Assembly: GCA_949987565.1 (NCBI GenBank)
Contig: OX465102.1
Location: 17,434,968 to 17,498,967, forward strand
DNA: 64,000 nt
Reading direction: 5' to 3'
DNA from: Luidia sarsii
Lineage: Eukaryota; Echinodermata; Asteroidea; Paxillosida; Luidiidae
Shown here: one piece after another, positions 44,701-56,345 of the stretch
Numbering within the stretch: the stretch's first letter is position 1
How the letters are laid out: each line of letters opens with the position of its first letter
Notes under the pieces: model-generated
Seen by the model: only the letters and a program-made list of their open reading frames with translations
Told to the model about the DNA's origin: nothing
Database searches by the model: none
Translations under genes and position numbers: made by a program

Positions 44701-45931
44701 CAGTAGAACACCTAAATGAAGCAACCTTAGAATATATTAAAAGTCATCCTGTGCGAATTAGTAAATAGATTTTACCTACTGGGGCCCAAAGGGACTAATC
44801 CGTGCGTCGTTAAACAAGTGTGTTAAACAAGTGTGTTAAACAAGTACGTTAAACAAGTGTGTTAAACAAGTGTGTTAAACAAGTGTGTTAAACAAGTGTG
44901 TTAAACAAGTGTGTTAAACAAGTGTGTTAAACAAATGTATTATTTGACATAACAACAAAATATATTATGTGTATTTGGTTAAATGTTTAAATGTAATCAT
45001 GGGTGAATTTATAAATTCGGGCTTTAAATTAAAACAAAAATGATGATTAACTCTAGAGTTTTACTGTGATCGTTAAGACATCTGCAGTTAAGCCCGGCCG
45101 GCAGTATAAGATCATTTATACAGATGTTTTACGTCACAAGCATCAAAAAAATAAATAAATAAATAAAAAATAAAAAAATAAAAATAAAATAAAAAAAAGG
45201 GAAGGGGAGGGCATATGTTAAGGGACTACTTTAAAGGACTGTTCCGGCGTAGTAATATAACATAGATCCTGGGCTATATAAGACTAAGACACGCCCAACA
45301 CAAGCGAGTAGCCGTCGGCCTGTCCTTGGAGCGTCACCGCTGCTGGGAGTTAGACTTTGTAATTATGTTTTATTAGTTGTATTAAATTATGTTGAAGCAC
45401 TATAGAAGTTCTTTTGGCTTGAGTTCTTGAGTCGTCCTCCGCTAGTCAAGTATCATAACAGAAGCATCCGAGGGCCAATGTGGGCAGAAACTCGTAAGTC
45501 CAGCAAGTAGATTGGTTTCGAATATATCGTTTGTGGCTATTCCGTATGTTATCCCTATGATCATTCTGGTCTACACATACACGAGGATACTGGTGACAGT
45601 GACCAGGAAAGTTGGCAATTCAGCCACCAGACGGAGGCCCACGATGCAGAAAGCCAAGAAGGACATCCTGATTACTACCCTCCTGCTTGGTACAATGTTT
45701 ATCATCTGCTGGACACCCATTGAACTTCTCTTCATTTATCACAGGACCATAAACTCCCCGGCCGTTTTCTCACCTCTGTATATCCCTTGTTCAGCATTGG
45801 TTGCTTGTAACATGTTTGTCAACCCCATCATCTATTGCTTCAAGTACGAACGGTTCCGGTCGCAGCTGAAACACCTCCTGCCGAGACGGTATCGCCACAA
45901 CCAAGTCCATGACGTGGCTCATGTCATCTAA
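38795..45931 (+). CDS. Class A GPCR gene split by a Gypsy insertion
   Basis: Single-exon rhodopsin-class receptor. The 5' part 38,795-39,305 encodes an extracellular N-terminus with Asn glycosylation sites (NRS, NAS), TM1 with GNGLVIAVML, TM2 with the conserved Asp (SAIDF), the TM3 Cys (LTCRLF), an ERF in place of DRY, and TM4 with Trp. The 3' part 45,465-45,931 encodes the ECL2 Cys, TM5, ICL3, TM6 with FIICWTPIELL, and TM7 with NPIIYCFKYERF. The gap is a 6.2-kb retrotransposon with a GAAG duplication. The two parts lie in the same frame across the site, which would give 325 aa without the insert. The allele shown is broken in ECL2. The ligand is unknown; the motifs resemble peptide-type orphan receptors. 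The ATG at 38,795 is chosen because it is shared with the partial copy at 30,712. Confidence 0.85.
39302..39305. repeat. Target-site duplication GAAG (left)
   Basis: GAAG directly precedes the 5' LTR and is repeated at 45,461-45,464 directly after the 3' LTR. Confidence 0.85.
39306..39550 (+). repeat. 5' LTR of the Gypsy element
   Basis: 245 bp, begins TGTTAAGGG and ends CATAACA. Contains a TATATAAG box at about 39,365. By eye it is identical to the 3' LTR. It is followed by TATGGTGGAGGATCCGGGC, a primer-binding-site-like sequence starting TGG. Confidence 0.95.
39718..40593 (+). CDS. Gypsy Gag protein
   Basis: 291-aa Gag counted from ATG 39,718 (MAKESKNSLEETD); the frame is open slightly further 5' but without an ATG. 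The middle part resembles the retrotransposon Gag domain (WLATLDESTKATYEGLKSAL, then the DYFSDISSLSHKL segment). The C-terminus has one CCHC zinc knuckle (CFRCGKPGHMQFAC, about 40,514-40,555) for nucleic-acid binding. The stop TAA at 40,591 directly follows the slippery heptamer TTTAAAC at 40,584-40,590, so part of translation is expected to shift into pol. Confidence 0.9.
   Translation: MAKESKNSLEETDIGIGMAKYEGYFKDNYSGSPNEDLDVFLSRFELNAKLRDFAPNKIHLALSLRLTGNAAIWLATLDESTKATYEGLKSALIDNFQGKNQKWVNETKLASRTQRESESLDDYFSDISSLSHKLQKSDQERLTHFIRGMQPPLKAFVISKEPDSLSRALHYARLAQIVAEPSVARSAHSTQVASPHPNPNHSSMDNATAIQQLHCEIAQLKTVVNDLANPPPFTHCQQNWQGPQNAQQNERGSHSGSYSKQNRIICFRCGKPGHMQFACHSKFHIQGYPLN
40584..40656 (+). 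promoter_or_regulatory. -1 ribosomal frameshift signal between gag and pol
   Basis: Slippery heptamer TTTAAAC in the gag frame (CCT TTA AAC, then the TAA stop), of the U UUA AAC type. A 6-nt spacer follows, then a stem: CCCC 40,597-40,600 with GGGG 40,653-40,656, and CCTACT 40,602-40,607 with AGTAGG 40,643-40,648. An inner hairpin AGTCC/GGACT lies in the loop. The -1 frame is open from here to the pol ATG at 40,689 and beyond. Confidence 0.8.
40689..44768 (+). CDS. Gypsy Pol polyprotein (PR, RT, RNase H, IN, chromodomain)
   Basis: 1,359 codons from ATG 40,689; in practice likely made as a Gag-Pol fusion through the upstream frameshift site. Order of domains: aspartic protease (LLDSGANINL, residues about 19-28); reverse transcriptase with FRFCVDFRPIN and YLDDIIIYS (about 450-460); RNase H (QTDASITGLAYIL, about 600); integrase with an HHCC zinc finger (HDDVLAAHF ... 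CRSCSRRK, about 897-938), the catalytic D, D and E with 35 residues between the last two (VDVLGP; LSDRGTNF; QERFN); a GPY-type module (WCGPYLL); and a C-terminal chromodomain (YLIKWKNFPSKDNTWEP, about 1,318-1,334). No stop or frameshift interrupts it, so it looks competent. The chromodomain marks it as a chromovirus-like lineage. Confidence 0.95.
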   Translation: MQGCCIDVKFGSKTLPCLLDSGANINLISERCLRDSDLSKKVDIQSCSVSQATTANGSCLNITGIAEIPLTISDCEFCIPMHVAKNLDRDLILGAQFLGEQNAKMCFASNKVRLNSKHQIRTTSKLEIPPRTQVMLEVKMKNNLPTGLVGICEATRVATNLGLFLANGVSKTRKQNTSTKTTVMLLNPSDHSVKLYPNTKIGIFSVVRNEDIYPFTASAKDSNVSKDRENQKSKHTREEQIREVIGQVNMSNVNLTQEQARDLESLIIEYIDIFQASGSPLGHYAEIKHSINTSNHPPIRSRPYRHPPHLQTVIREQIQKMLKENIISPSTSPWASGIVLVKKKGTNDFRFCVDFRPINRISERDNFPLPNIEDSLNNLGQTRPSYFSTLDMASGYWQIAMEEKSKSKTAFVTQEGQYEFNVLPFGLHGAPSTFQRVMHEILRGLHWRIALIYLDDIIIYSRSFPDHLEHLRLVFDRYRSAGLKLKPPKCTFGENKVCYLGHIISQDGIATDPAKTSIVRNYPVPSNVSEVKSFLGITGYYRKYVNQYSQIVEPLIKLTRKGVPFIWSDECQQAFAKLRQKLTEPPILAFPRFDGSKFILQTDASITGLAYILSQNQDSTERVIAFGGRCLTKAERNYSITELEALAVVDGVKKYSSYLLHGPQFQIITDHQALCWLFSRKPTTGRLARWALMLQSYNYEIIHRPGSSIKNADTLSRIVGKNQCPSQKCSSDLPTTNDESLPLSKNLELTNSNWIPFDFGSLDDCFVPCNTKCHIYSTRNVRYQKGKRLSNLEKVPDQHKPVLNIHEEIDINKVKSSQEKDLFAGGLIKYLKMQDLPEDDNKARQIILEAENYLLQDDVLYHVWHTSRKGHMPEKITIQLYIPQDYIDDVLVALHDDVLAAHFGIQKTYAKIRQRYFWKGMYRDIDNWIRSCRSCSRRKTPRHKVIAPLMTMTVPGPFERVSVDVLGPLPVCKSGNKYVLCFTDHCTRWPILVPVQSIDARTVATSFYTEIVCNHGCPRILLSDRGTNFLSKLMLEVCRIMKTDKVNTSAYHPQCNAVQERFNSVILDTISHYANKFHTDWDDYIPAIQFAYRSSPADNSIGFSPFFLLYGREAVLPLDASLLKPEEIQCRTVREHIHNLVNQLETFREVSRQHLQKHQEAMKTRYDDRATHVEYQVGDCVFIYFPSTPTGLSKKLLHPWCGPYLLVKQTGPTNFMVRNMENHKLLPSPIHVNRMKFAYDRYRRPSPDVTPENQNCTPLQGLCDSDFPMDSMKPLLARHGLCSKSTEPVHIPGLPIMTPATEEEFEIERVIRGKFKNGKLNYLIKWKNFPSKDNTWEPVEHLNEATLEYIKSHPVRISK
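44808..44936 (+). repeat. 13-bp tandem repeat downstream of pol
   Basis: About ten copies of GTTAAACAAGTGT with small variants, between the pol stop and the polypurine tract. Confidence 0.9.
45216..45460 (+). repeat. 3' LTR of the Gypsy element
   Basis: 245 bp, same ends and sequence as the 5' LTR, preceded by a purine-rich tract and followed by the GAAG duplication. Confidence 0.95.
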
Positions 45932-46838
45932 TGTCACAGGCCCTTCGCCAATTCCTACGACTCGCGCGCACAATGAAAACTAGAACTTATAGCGGTTCGT
46001 GATCAATTCTGTGTGAACAATTATATGATGACAACGTTGTTAGCTTTATCGATTGATTTCAATTGACCATGTTAATTGCAGAATGAGATTAGGTGATTGT
46101 GTTAGGCGTAGGGCGAGTTTGTTAATTACCCGGTGTTTATAAAGTTGAAGGATTTAATGTTGTCCAATGGTGTGTTTTTGTTCATCACATTCAGATCATA
46201 AGTGGCTCCAAACGTAGGCTGCACCATTTTTGGAAAGGTAAACGAATTGCACCCATACTGTGTGTAACCAATCATAAACATGAAACTATAGTAAAGTACT
46301 CGGAGAGTATTTTGCTAAAAGACAAACAAACAAATAAACACCGGCAAAAACATAACCCCCTAAGCGAAGGTAATAACATGAATATACCTATGAGCGCTTT
46401 CCCTATAAGTTTCAACTCAATCTGTCAACCAAGTAATGAGAAAACAGTAGAAACGAAAATGTGTTTACTCTTTTCAGACATAGAAGGCGGTACCGGGGTA
46501 TTTGTATTAAATTTGACCACCGTTGGAAATCCATACGAAATTCCACCAGTCTCGAAAACGGCAGCTCTCTGTGCGCTACAAATTTACAGAATTTCTGATG
46601 CATTTACCAGATTCCTGATAGGTAAAAAGTTTTTTTAAATTAAGAAAAGTCTGGGAATTCCACACAGCAAATGGTGTACCCTTCTTTTGAAACCATTTCG
46701 CTCCGGGCCCATTCCCAGTATTACCCATGACTACCACACACGGTGTTTTGGTTTTAAGAATGTGTCATCTTCAAAATTCGGAAAGCAATCGGAAACAGTA
46801 GACATCTGTGAAATAAATCAATAGGTATAGGCCTAATA
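45932..46838. other. GPCR 3' flank, no other gene recognised
   Basis: Begins with the 3' untranslated region of the GPCR gene. Further right are AT-rich sequence and a 108-codon open frame (46,312-46,638) without recognisable domains. Confidence 0.4.
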
Positions 46839-47001
46839 ATGTGTTCAAGTGAAGTAAAACCGCCCGATTGGGACGTCGGTGTAGCCTTGATCAAGGATCT
46901 TGACGAGTTAGAAGATCTTTTCGATTCCGGTCGTCCTTCTGTGTGCATATTATATACGCTGCGTACATCAATACGGTATGGTGCTTTGCGCAATAGACCG
47001 T
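46839..47001 (+). CDS. Candidate first coding exon, unknown protein
   Basis: The frame from ATG 46,839 encodes MCSSEVKPPDWDVGVALIKD and an acidic stretch (DLDELEDLFDSG), and reaches a good donor (CCGT followed by GTAAGT at 47,002). Codon composition looks coding-like and differs from the flanks. I could not find a partner exon or a family. It may be the start of a gene or chance. Confidence 0.3.
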
Positions 47002-48545
47002 GTAAGTTGGCCTCGAGAATGTACGTGTTACCGCGAGATTCCTGACTTCCGGGCTCCTCGAATAGGAGGTAAAGCGTTGAGCGTCGAACGTTTTAGTTAA
47101 AATATTTTGTATCGCGCCGATTGAAGCAGTTTAAACTATTAGAATTGTCTTATGGGAATAAAGTATTAAAATACAATGTGTAAAGTACGTGATTTTGAAC
47201 GTTTTACAATTTCCGTTTTCACGTTTGAAACCATAGAACCTATGCAACAAGAGATGATAGTCGTGTTCCCAGACAAACGAACTTGTTACCTTAGGCTTGT
47301 AAATGCATGTACCTAGCCTACGTGTACTGGCTAACGAAGTCGCGCGTTTTGTTTAGTGTACAGTATCCACATGTACAGTACAATACATAACAAGGCGCTT
47401 TTCTGGCCCGAATGTGAACCACACCAACTTCTGCGCGATACAAGCACTGAAGTAGTAATGCTCACGTCGCGTACCACAGTCAGGCCACATTCGCAATACT
47501 GTACTTACAACCGGAAGATGAAGGTCAGGTTATATTTGTTTTCTCTGCCGTATTCTCATTATTTTTTTTTATTTTTTTTTTGCTCATTCTTATATTTTTG
47601 ATATACTTAATCCATAAACCTGTGTTTTTAGTTGGAAAGAGGCTTTCTTCATTATGTAATAATGCATTCAAAATTGGGCACGCGTTAATCTCCTATAGCA
47701 GGCGGCGCGGAGGTGCCCGGAAGTCTACGGTGACCTTTTGTCACCACGAGAGTTACATGGTCTATACCATGTTGAATGATTACCGACATGCAGCCACATT
47801 CTCCGCTCGTAGCTTGCGCACGTCGGAGGGCTGCCAGCAGAGCCCAGGACGATTGCGTACACGGCCATAGACAGCGTGTTCGGTGTGTGTGTGTGTGTGT
47901 GTGTGTGATGACGGCAGCGGGGCAGTCTGCGAGCGGTGCACAACTTGGAACCGCCGTGGTATACGGTAGTGCCTGAAAAGAGTTTTTGTATGAAATTCGG
48001 ATTCGGAAGGCCCTGCTAAATGCAACATCACCGGCGCACTGAATTCGCAGCGGTCCCGGCGGGAAGTTGTTGATGAAACGAAAAACATTTAACACAGTTT
48101 TAAACTCATATTATAGGCCTACTTAATCAATAGAAGGCGATACTGCACTAATTAACTGTACATCTTATTAATTATACACACACCAATAGTTATATCTTGT
48201 CTTAATAATTTGTTATATACTAGTTGTTCCATGTTGAAGGCTAAGAGCGTCACATTGAATAGTTAAAACAACAACTGGAATAGCTTCAATCAGTATAAAT
48301 TAAAGAGATTCAGCCAGTATGTACCTATACAAGAGCACCGATTTTTAAGTTTTAATCGTAAAGAGTCATCGTTGTTTAAAAAGTACAATAATTGTATTAT
48401 ATTCAATAACCTTATCTTTCAGGAACCATTCATGTTACGTTCCTGTTAAATGTACTCGGCTATATAGCATTCATACAACTATTTGGTCACTGTCAGATGC
48501 ACCTGAAGTGCGCTGAACTTTTGGTGAGAGGCCGTGTGACCAATA
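47002..48545. other. Intergenic stretch with a GT microsatellite
   Basis: Contains a GT run at 47,883-47,908. Open frames around it are produced by the dinucleotide repeat (His-Thr runs). No gene was recognised. Confidence 0.45.
47883..47908. repeat. GT dinucleotide microsatellite
   Basis: Uninterrupted GT run of about 13 repeats. Confidence 0.9.
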
Positions 48546-48549
48546 TCTA

Positions 48550-49885
48550 TCCTGTCTGATTTTGTTCGCCTCGCGTGGATGAGAACTCGTGGTGTGCGGC
48601 GACTTAAGCTACGTGCTGAGCAAAAACACTAACAATTGGCCAATGAAATTACACGCTCTGTTCACGTGATGGTTTCCAAAATGGCGGCGCCCTTGGAGAC
48701 TGTTGATGGAATTGAAAGAGTGTTGTTGCTGGCTTTATTGCTCGGGAGATATCGTCGGCGTGCAAAAACAGTGCACAGGAAAACATGGAGCAAAACATGG
48801 ATTCAGAGAAGGTCCAGGAAGGGTGTGTGTGCAAACCTTTTGGGCAAATTATTTTAATCAAGAAGACCAAGAATGCTTTCGGCAGTTCCACATATTAGAC
48901 AGGCAGTCATTTGTGGACCCATCTATCAGGAAAAAAACACTACAATGCGAGACAGTATTACTCCAGGAGAAAGACTAGCGGTTAGCCACAGGTTTGTTCA
49001 TGAATATTTAACATCACTACTATGAATTTGTTAACCCCACTTCTGTTCCCTTAAGATCACGGTTTCATTTAGACCCGCAAACAGAGCGCAAATCGTCGGT
49101 CCCCTCCTGATACTGGGCCCTGTCCTGGTCCCAAATGTTTCCTGGAATTCAATGCTAAGATAAGTCTTCAAAGTTTGCATGGTGGAAATGCTAAGTGGGA
49201 GGTTTGCGGTGACACACTCTTTCAAGGAGTGTGGCTCCGAAAAGAGTCGTTAACTCAACGTTTCGGGTAGTGTGTACTCTGCCCGTCGTCGGGAGACGGG
49301 CAGAGTATACACACTAGCCGAAACGTTGGGTTACCGCCTCTTTTCAGAGCCATACTCCTTGAAAGAGAACTGCTATAGCCTATAATGGTGTCACCGCAAA
49401 CCTTCCACTTATATCATTCAGTGTGACAGCTGTAGTCTTTCTCCTGGAGTCATACTCTCCTGCATCGTGGTGTCGGGTTTTTTCTCTAATAGATATGGGC
49501 CCACAACTGCCAGCATCCTCTCGAATGACTGCCTGTCCCGTATGTGGAACTGCCGAAAACAGTGGTCGGGCTTCGTGATTAAAGTCACTCAATAGGTTTA
49601 CATACACACCCTTCCCCAACCTTTTCTGTATCCATGTTTTCCTGTGCGCTGTGTTTGCACACCGTCGACATCTTCTCCCGAGCAATAAAGCCAGCAACAA
49701 CACTCAATGTCAATGTCACCAACAGTCTCTATGAGCGCCGCCATTTCGGAAATCATCACGTGAACAGAGCATGCGCTTTCATCTGCCATTTGTTATTTGT
49801 TTGGCTCAGCACGTAGGTCAATATTGAAGTCGCCGCACACGTGAGTTTTCATCCACGCGAGGCGAAAGAAATCAAACAGGAGAGA
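48550..49885. mobile_element. 1.3-kb Harbinger-derived palindrome
   Basis: Two inverted arms (about 48,550-48,985 and 49,885-49,410) share the words CGCCTCGCGTGGATGA, TTCACGTGATG and AATGGCGGCGC, and both read inward into an N-terminal piece of a PIF/Harbinger-type transposase. Typical features are LLALLLGR with an Arg-rich run, HRKTWIQ, FRQFHI.DRQSF and PGER. Neither arm has the catalytic domain. The centre (about 49,190-49,400) is a long hairpin with GCCCGTC/GACGGGC at its tip. The left arm carries an extra ~200 bp (48,985-49,190). A remnant, not a gene. Confidence 0.7.
49205..49395. repeat. Long central hairpin with histone-3'-end-like arms
   Basis: Arms of about 85-90 bp pair around 49,290. 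Each arm contains a decayed version of the histone-type element (GGCTCCGAAAAGAGTCG on the left; CGCCTCTTTTCAGAGCCA on the right) next to CTTTCAAGGAGT or CCTTGAAAGAG, which resembles the purine-rich histone downstream element. Confidence 0.7.
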
Positions 49886-50045
49886 CATTCGTCTTCGCTT
49901 ACAGCCTCTTGAGGCAGATTGAAATCTCAGCGCGCACGGTGAGCTATAATACGCGCAGAGCTAACGACCACGAGATTCTTTTGCTAAGCAGATAGCTCTC
50001 GTGTGCGGTGGCGTTTGGCCTCCAGCAAGGTTGTTAGGAATAACG

Positions 50046-50150
50046 ACCCTGAGATTATTGTAAAGTCATACCGCTCTATTTATCGGCCAATTCTCGAATA
50101 CGCTGCCCCTGTCTGGTGCCCAAATCTTACCACGCATCATTATAATAATC
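50046..50150 (+). mobile_element. CR1-like LINE fragment (end of RT)
   Basis: Encodes DPEIIVKSYRSIYRPILEYA followed by APVWCPNL, the usual motif near the end of CR1/RTE-group reverse transcriptases. Only about 100 bp remain. Confidence 0.6.
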
Positions 50151-50169
50151 ATTGAAAGAGGTGATAATT

Positions 50170-50290
50170 ATACAAAAATGTTGCAAACTGCTTGCTGACT
50201 AAAATTACCAAAATGTAAATCTTAAAATATAGTGGGCCTGACGTTTCGATCTTAGCAGGGCCTTTCTCAAAGGCAGAGTGACAAAGACAA
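50170..50290 (+). repeat. GATCCTAGCAGGACC-type dispersed repeat
   Basis: TACAAAAATGTTGCAAACTG, GACTAAAATTACCAAAATG, then GACGTTTCGATCTTAGCAGG and GCCTTTCTCAAAGGCAGAG. Further copies lie at 53,535, 54,010, 57,590, 60,425 and 36,505. Confidence 0.75.
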
Positions 50291-50379
50291 AACAGATACA
50301 TATCATATACACGAAGGAAGGGGGGAGAGAGTAAATAGGACACGGATGAGAAACAAAGGACAAAGAGTGAAGCTGGTAG

Positions 50380-50500
50380 GGAGAGATCAAAGGGAAGGGC
50401 AAGGGGTAGGGTAGGGATTAGTGAGAGGAGGGGGAAAGATCAAAGAGAAGGGCAAGGAGTAGGGTAGGGATTAGTGACAAGAGGGGGAAAGATCAAAGAG
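50380..50500. repeat. Two tandem copies of a purine-rich ~62-bp unit
   Basis: GATCAAAG.GAAGGGCAAGG followed by AGTAGGGTAGGGATTAGTGA recurs in tandem, with a third partial start at about 50,490. Confidence 0.75.
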
Positions 50501-50789
50501 AGAAGATTATTGAAAGAGTTAGTTGCTTCACTCCATCTTATCTTGGTCTCCCCAAGGAGACATTAATTTTCATGATAACTTTGATTACCGAGTTCGACTC
50601 CCGCACGAGCTGCCCGATCACGTCGAGTAGTATGATTTTGTCAAATTTTCTACTCACAACATTTATAATTCAAAATATTAATGCTATGCTTTTTTTTCAC
50701 TGGCCTGATTGCTGTCAGCATCACAGGTTCTGCCCTCGGCACCTCCAGGGCACGAGCTTAATAGCGCCCTCTTGCGTTATGAGTTACCG

Positions 50790-50962
50790 ACCTTCACTTC
50801 CGGTTTCGCGTGGAGGACGGATTGCGAAAGTCCCATCGACTGGTAACCTGTCTCACATTGACGGCGACTCGTACTGCAAAGCAATAGGTGCACCGTCTTT
50901 CGTTTACGTGCATGCAGCGGAGCAGGAGCCGATCGCAAAATTGCGCACAATCCCACCAAAAT
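50790..50962 (+). promoter_or_regulatory. UFM1: Probable UFM1 promoter and first exon
   Basis: UFM1's first internal exon begins with a lone G that completes the start codon, so the preceding exon must end in AT. The best candidate ends CCAAAAT at 50,962, followed by the donor GTAAGC. It lies in a GC-richer region with CACTTCCGG (about 50,795), an ETS-type element common in housekeeping promoters. Intron 1 would be about 1.95 kb. This is an inference from splice phase and context. Confidence 0.45.
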
Positions 50963-51334
50963 GTAAGCGATATGTACTGCCATAACGAGTCTAGGTTTAT
51001 TTTATCTTGAATTCCCAGCAATTGTGCATGTCTGATTCCATTAACACTCTGATTTTATCAGTCCATTGACAGGTTTGGTGTTCCGTGGTCGCTACGAGAC
51101 GGTACACCCATAGTACACCATATGGAATTTCTAATGAATTGAAAGAAACGCAAATACTGCAATAGTCAATACTACAATCTACATGCATGTGTAGCACTGA
51201 TTTACATCATGCACACATGTATGATGTAGTACATGTACTGCTGATGCTGTACCATGGTGGAGCTATGGCCTATGCTGTATGCATACATACACATGTACTT
51301 AGTAAAGTAAGCAACATCCAAGGCCTTCGTTCAC

Positions 51335-51625
51335 AATGCAATCTGGTACAAAGTGGTAGTTCCTCGTACCCTCAAGAGAGCCGGGGACCGCACTTTCTCC
51401 ATCTGCGGTCCTAAAAATTGGAATGCTCTTCCAACCTCCATCCGCAATGCTTCATCCACTGACCAGTTCAAAAGACTTCCTAAGACTCACTTGTTCAATA
51501 GGAACCTGTAATTTTACTTTGTTTTGTTGTCCACTGATCTCGTCTTTGTATTGGCACTCTCCCCAAGCGCTTTGCATCCCTGGAAAAGGCGCTCTATAAT
51601 TAAATGGGTTTATTATTATTATTAT
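51335..51625 (+). mobile_element. 3' end of a CR1-like LINE
   Basis: Encodes VVPRTLKRAGDRTFSICGPK, then NWNALPTSIRNASSTDQFKR and the end HLFNRNL, typical of the C-terminus of CR1-group LINEs. It is followed by GGCGCTCTATAATTAAATGG and a TTA-type tail (ATTATTATTATT) at the 3' end. Confidence 0.75.
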
Positions 51626-51673
51626 CCCGGTGGCATATAGCTCCATGCTGGTACTGACTAGTAATTAGTATAT

Positions 51674-52195
51674 TATTAAAATTATCGCAGTGGCTATTGT
51701 TACGGCAGCCGTAACGCAATTTCGGTTTTCTATAGTTATGGCATTGCAACTGCGCAAGCGAAGGAACATTGTTTTATGGGGTATTAAACCCCACATGCAC
51801 AGGCAGCGCCGCCTCAAGCTCAGTACCATAAGAAACATGGCAAATTCTCTGGCTGTAGGCACATAATTTGCTTGCCTTGAAGCAATATCCCTGTCAATTT
51901 ATCGGAATGGGAAAAGGCGTCTTTTACAATCATGTATATAAGAAGCTCTCGCACGGTGGGATCGGCAACAACCAGAAATGGGTCCTGATGTCGACTTGGC
52001 ATGCGTGCATGTGGCGGCAGAAGCTCCCCTCCCCCTCCCTTTAAAACAAAATTCGCGGTCGGCAGGCCAAGAAGCACTAGCTTCGTGGTTCGATCTGGCA
52101 TATGTCCTCGCGCTTGCACAGTTGCAGTGCCGTAACTATAGAAAATGGAAACTGCGTTACAGCTGCCGTAACAATAGCCACTGCTTAAAATTGTG
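51674..52195. mobile_element. hAT-like MITE with ~80-bp terminal inverted repeats
   Basis: Left end CAGTGGCTATTGTTACGGCA at 51,688 and right end, read in reverse, CAGTGGCTATTGTTACGGCA at 52,184. The match continues for about 80 bp (TTTTCTATAGTTA.GGCA, GCAACTG.GCAAGCG). TTAAAATT lies just outside both ends within 1-4 bases, close to the 8-bp duplication typical of hAT elements. No transposase inside. Confidence 0.7.
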
Positions 52196-52913
52196 GCATG
52201 GGGAAGATTTAAGTTATTAATATTAATACCTACACTGAGTGTAACTAAGACTTAGTGTAACTGTAATGAGGCCGAGTAACTTGGACCCTCAGTTAACGAT
52301 TTTTTGACTACTGAGTACTGTACCATAACTACCCTCAACCGAAACCCCAGATTTTAACAGAAAACACCCGTGAAACCGTTCCATGCGCCCATTTTTGGAT
52401 TAAGTGAGAATCACAGATTTCAATACTGGTCATTTGCTTTACAGTTAACTCACGTTTTTGAAAACGGGAAATTTTTTCCCTCGGTTGATCAAGAAGATTC
52501 TCTCCCGTCCGACGAGCCAAAATGAGGCAGCCATCTTTCATTTCGCATCTGAACACGCAAATTGATGACGTTCTGACCGGTCTGTTTGAATGTGTGCGCA
52601 CACATTGCACGCATTGAGCCCCGCGACCATCACCTGAACAGCGCAAAGCAAACCGCACTTGAGTTGATGCCAGTTAGTACGACCCTCTCAGAATGCAGAT
52701 GTTTGAGTAAAAATAAATTGATTGTGTCTTTAACCGAACCTGACTTCAACAACAGAAACAAATCTATATTTTATGGTAGTATTACTCTTAGGAGCCATAA
52801 ATCCAATACTCTGGGAAGTGGGCACCCAATGTGGTTGATTTTGTGACAATATTATTAATGTCAACTAAGTTGACTAACTTGTATCTCTTTTATTCCTTTC
52901 TTGATGTTTACAG

Positions 52914-55857
<2,944 letters not shown>

Positions 55858-56129
55858 TCAACAAATTCACAGAGAGGTTTATATATCAAAATGTTATCTG
55901 TGCTCTGTTGCATCATTTCTTTGGGGTAGACGCAGAATGGAGAAAGGTTTCTCAATTTTGCCTCCTTAAAGCTTCCATGGTTTTGTCAATGTCGGCTTGG
56001 CCTGAGAATTCCACCTTTGGATAGGCATGAGAAAGGTTGGTGAATTGCTGAGCATCAGGGCAAACAAAGATACTCGTATCTGTCACCAATAACGTGTAGC
56101 CCAGATGATGATTTTCAGGTCATGGTGAC

Positions 56130-56345
56130 TGCGAGCTATCCAGCCCTCAGATGGTGGCCTTCCCAAATAGTCAACTAATCTTTGCCATGGTAGGGGCGCC
56201 AGTCAGAAGCTTTTTACAATAAATTGCTGCAGGCCTATATCTCCAGGGATCACGCCCCCATTTATAATGAGATGCAAAGAACCAGTTGTTGTAAACCCGG
56301 CCACAGCAGCTCGGGGATCACACAAAGTGGGGATGCAGCCTTTTC
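56130..56345 (-). repeat. SINE copy with leader block
   Basis: Minus strand carries, in order, the leader (TGCATCCCCACTTTGTGTGA, CAACTGGTT, GGCGCCCCTACC), GACTATTTGGGAAGGCCACC, and the start of the tRNA-like part (GGGCTGGATAGCTC), after which it is cut off. Confidence 0.75.

Larger units (their letters stand above)
39306..45460 (+). mobile_element. Intact Ty3/Gypsy retrotransposon with chromodomain
   Basis: Complete 6,155-bp LTR retrotransposon: LTR, primer binding site, gag, pol in the -1 frame, a 13-bp tandem repeat, a polypurine tract (about 45,191-45,211), and an LTR. No envelope-like frame. The identical LTRs and clean 4-bp duplication show a recent insertion. It lies in the same orientation as the GPCR gene it splits. 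Confidence 0.95.

Noticed and set aside
39306..45460. Infectious retrovirus with an envelope gene
   Set aside because: Only gag and pol are present between the LTRs; the space after pol holds a 13-bp tandem repeat and the polypurine tract.
47685..48095. 136-codon minus-strand frame with a His-Thr run
   Set aside because: The run is the GT microsatellite read in frame; nothing else in it looks coding.
49205..49395. Rho-independent transcription terminator
   Set aside because: Long hairpin without the required context, in a eukaryotic genome; it is the centre of a mobile-element palindrome.
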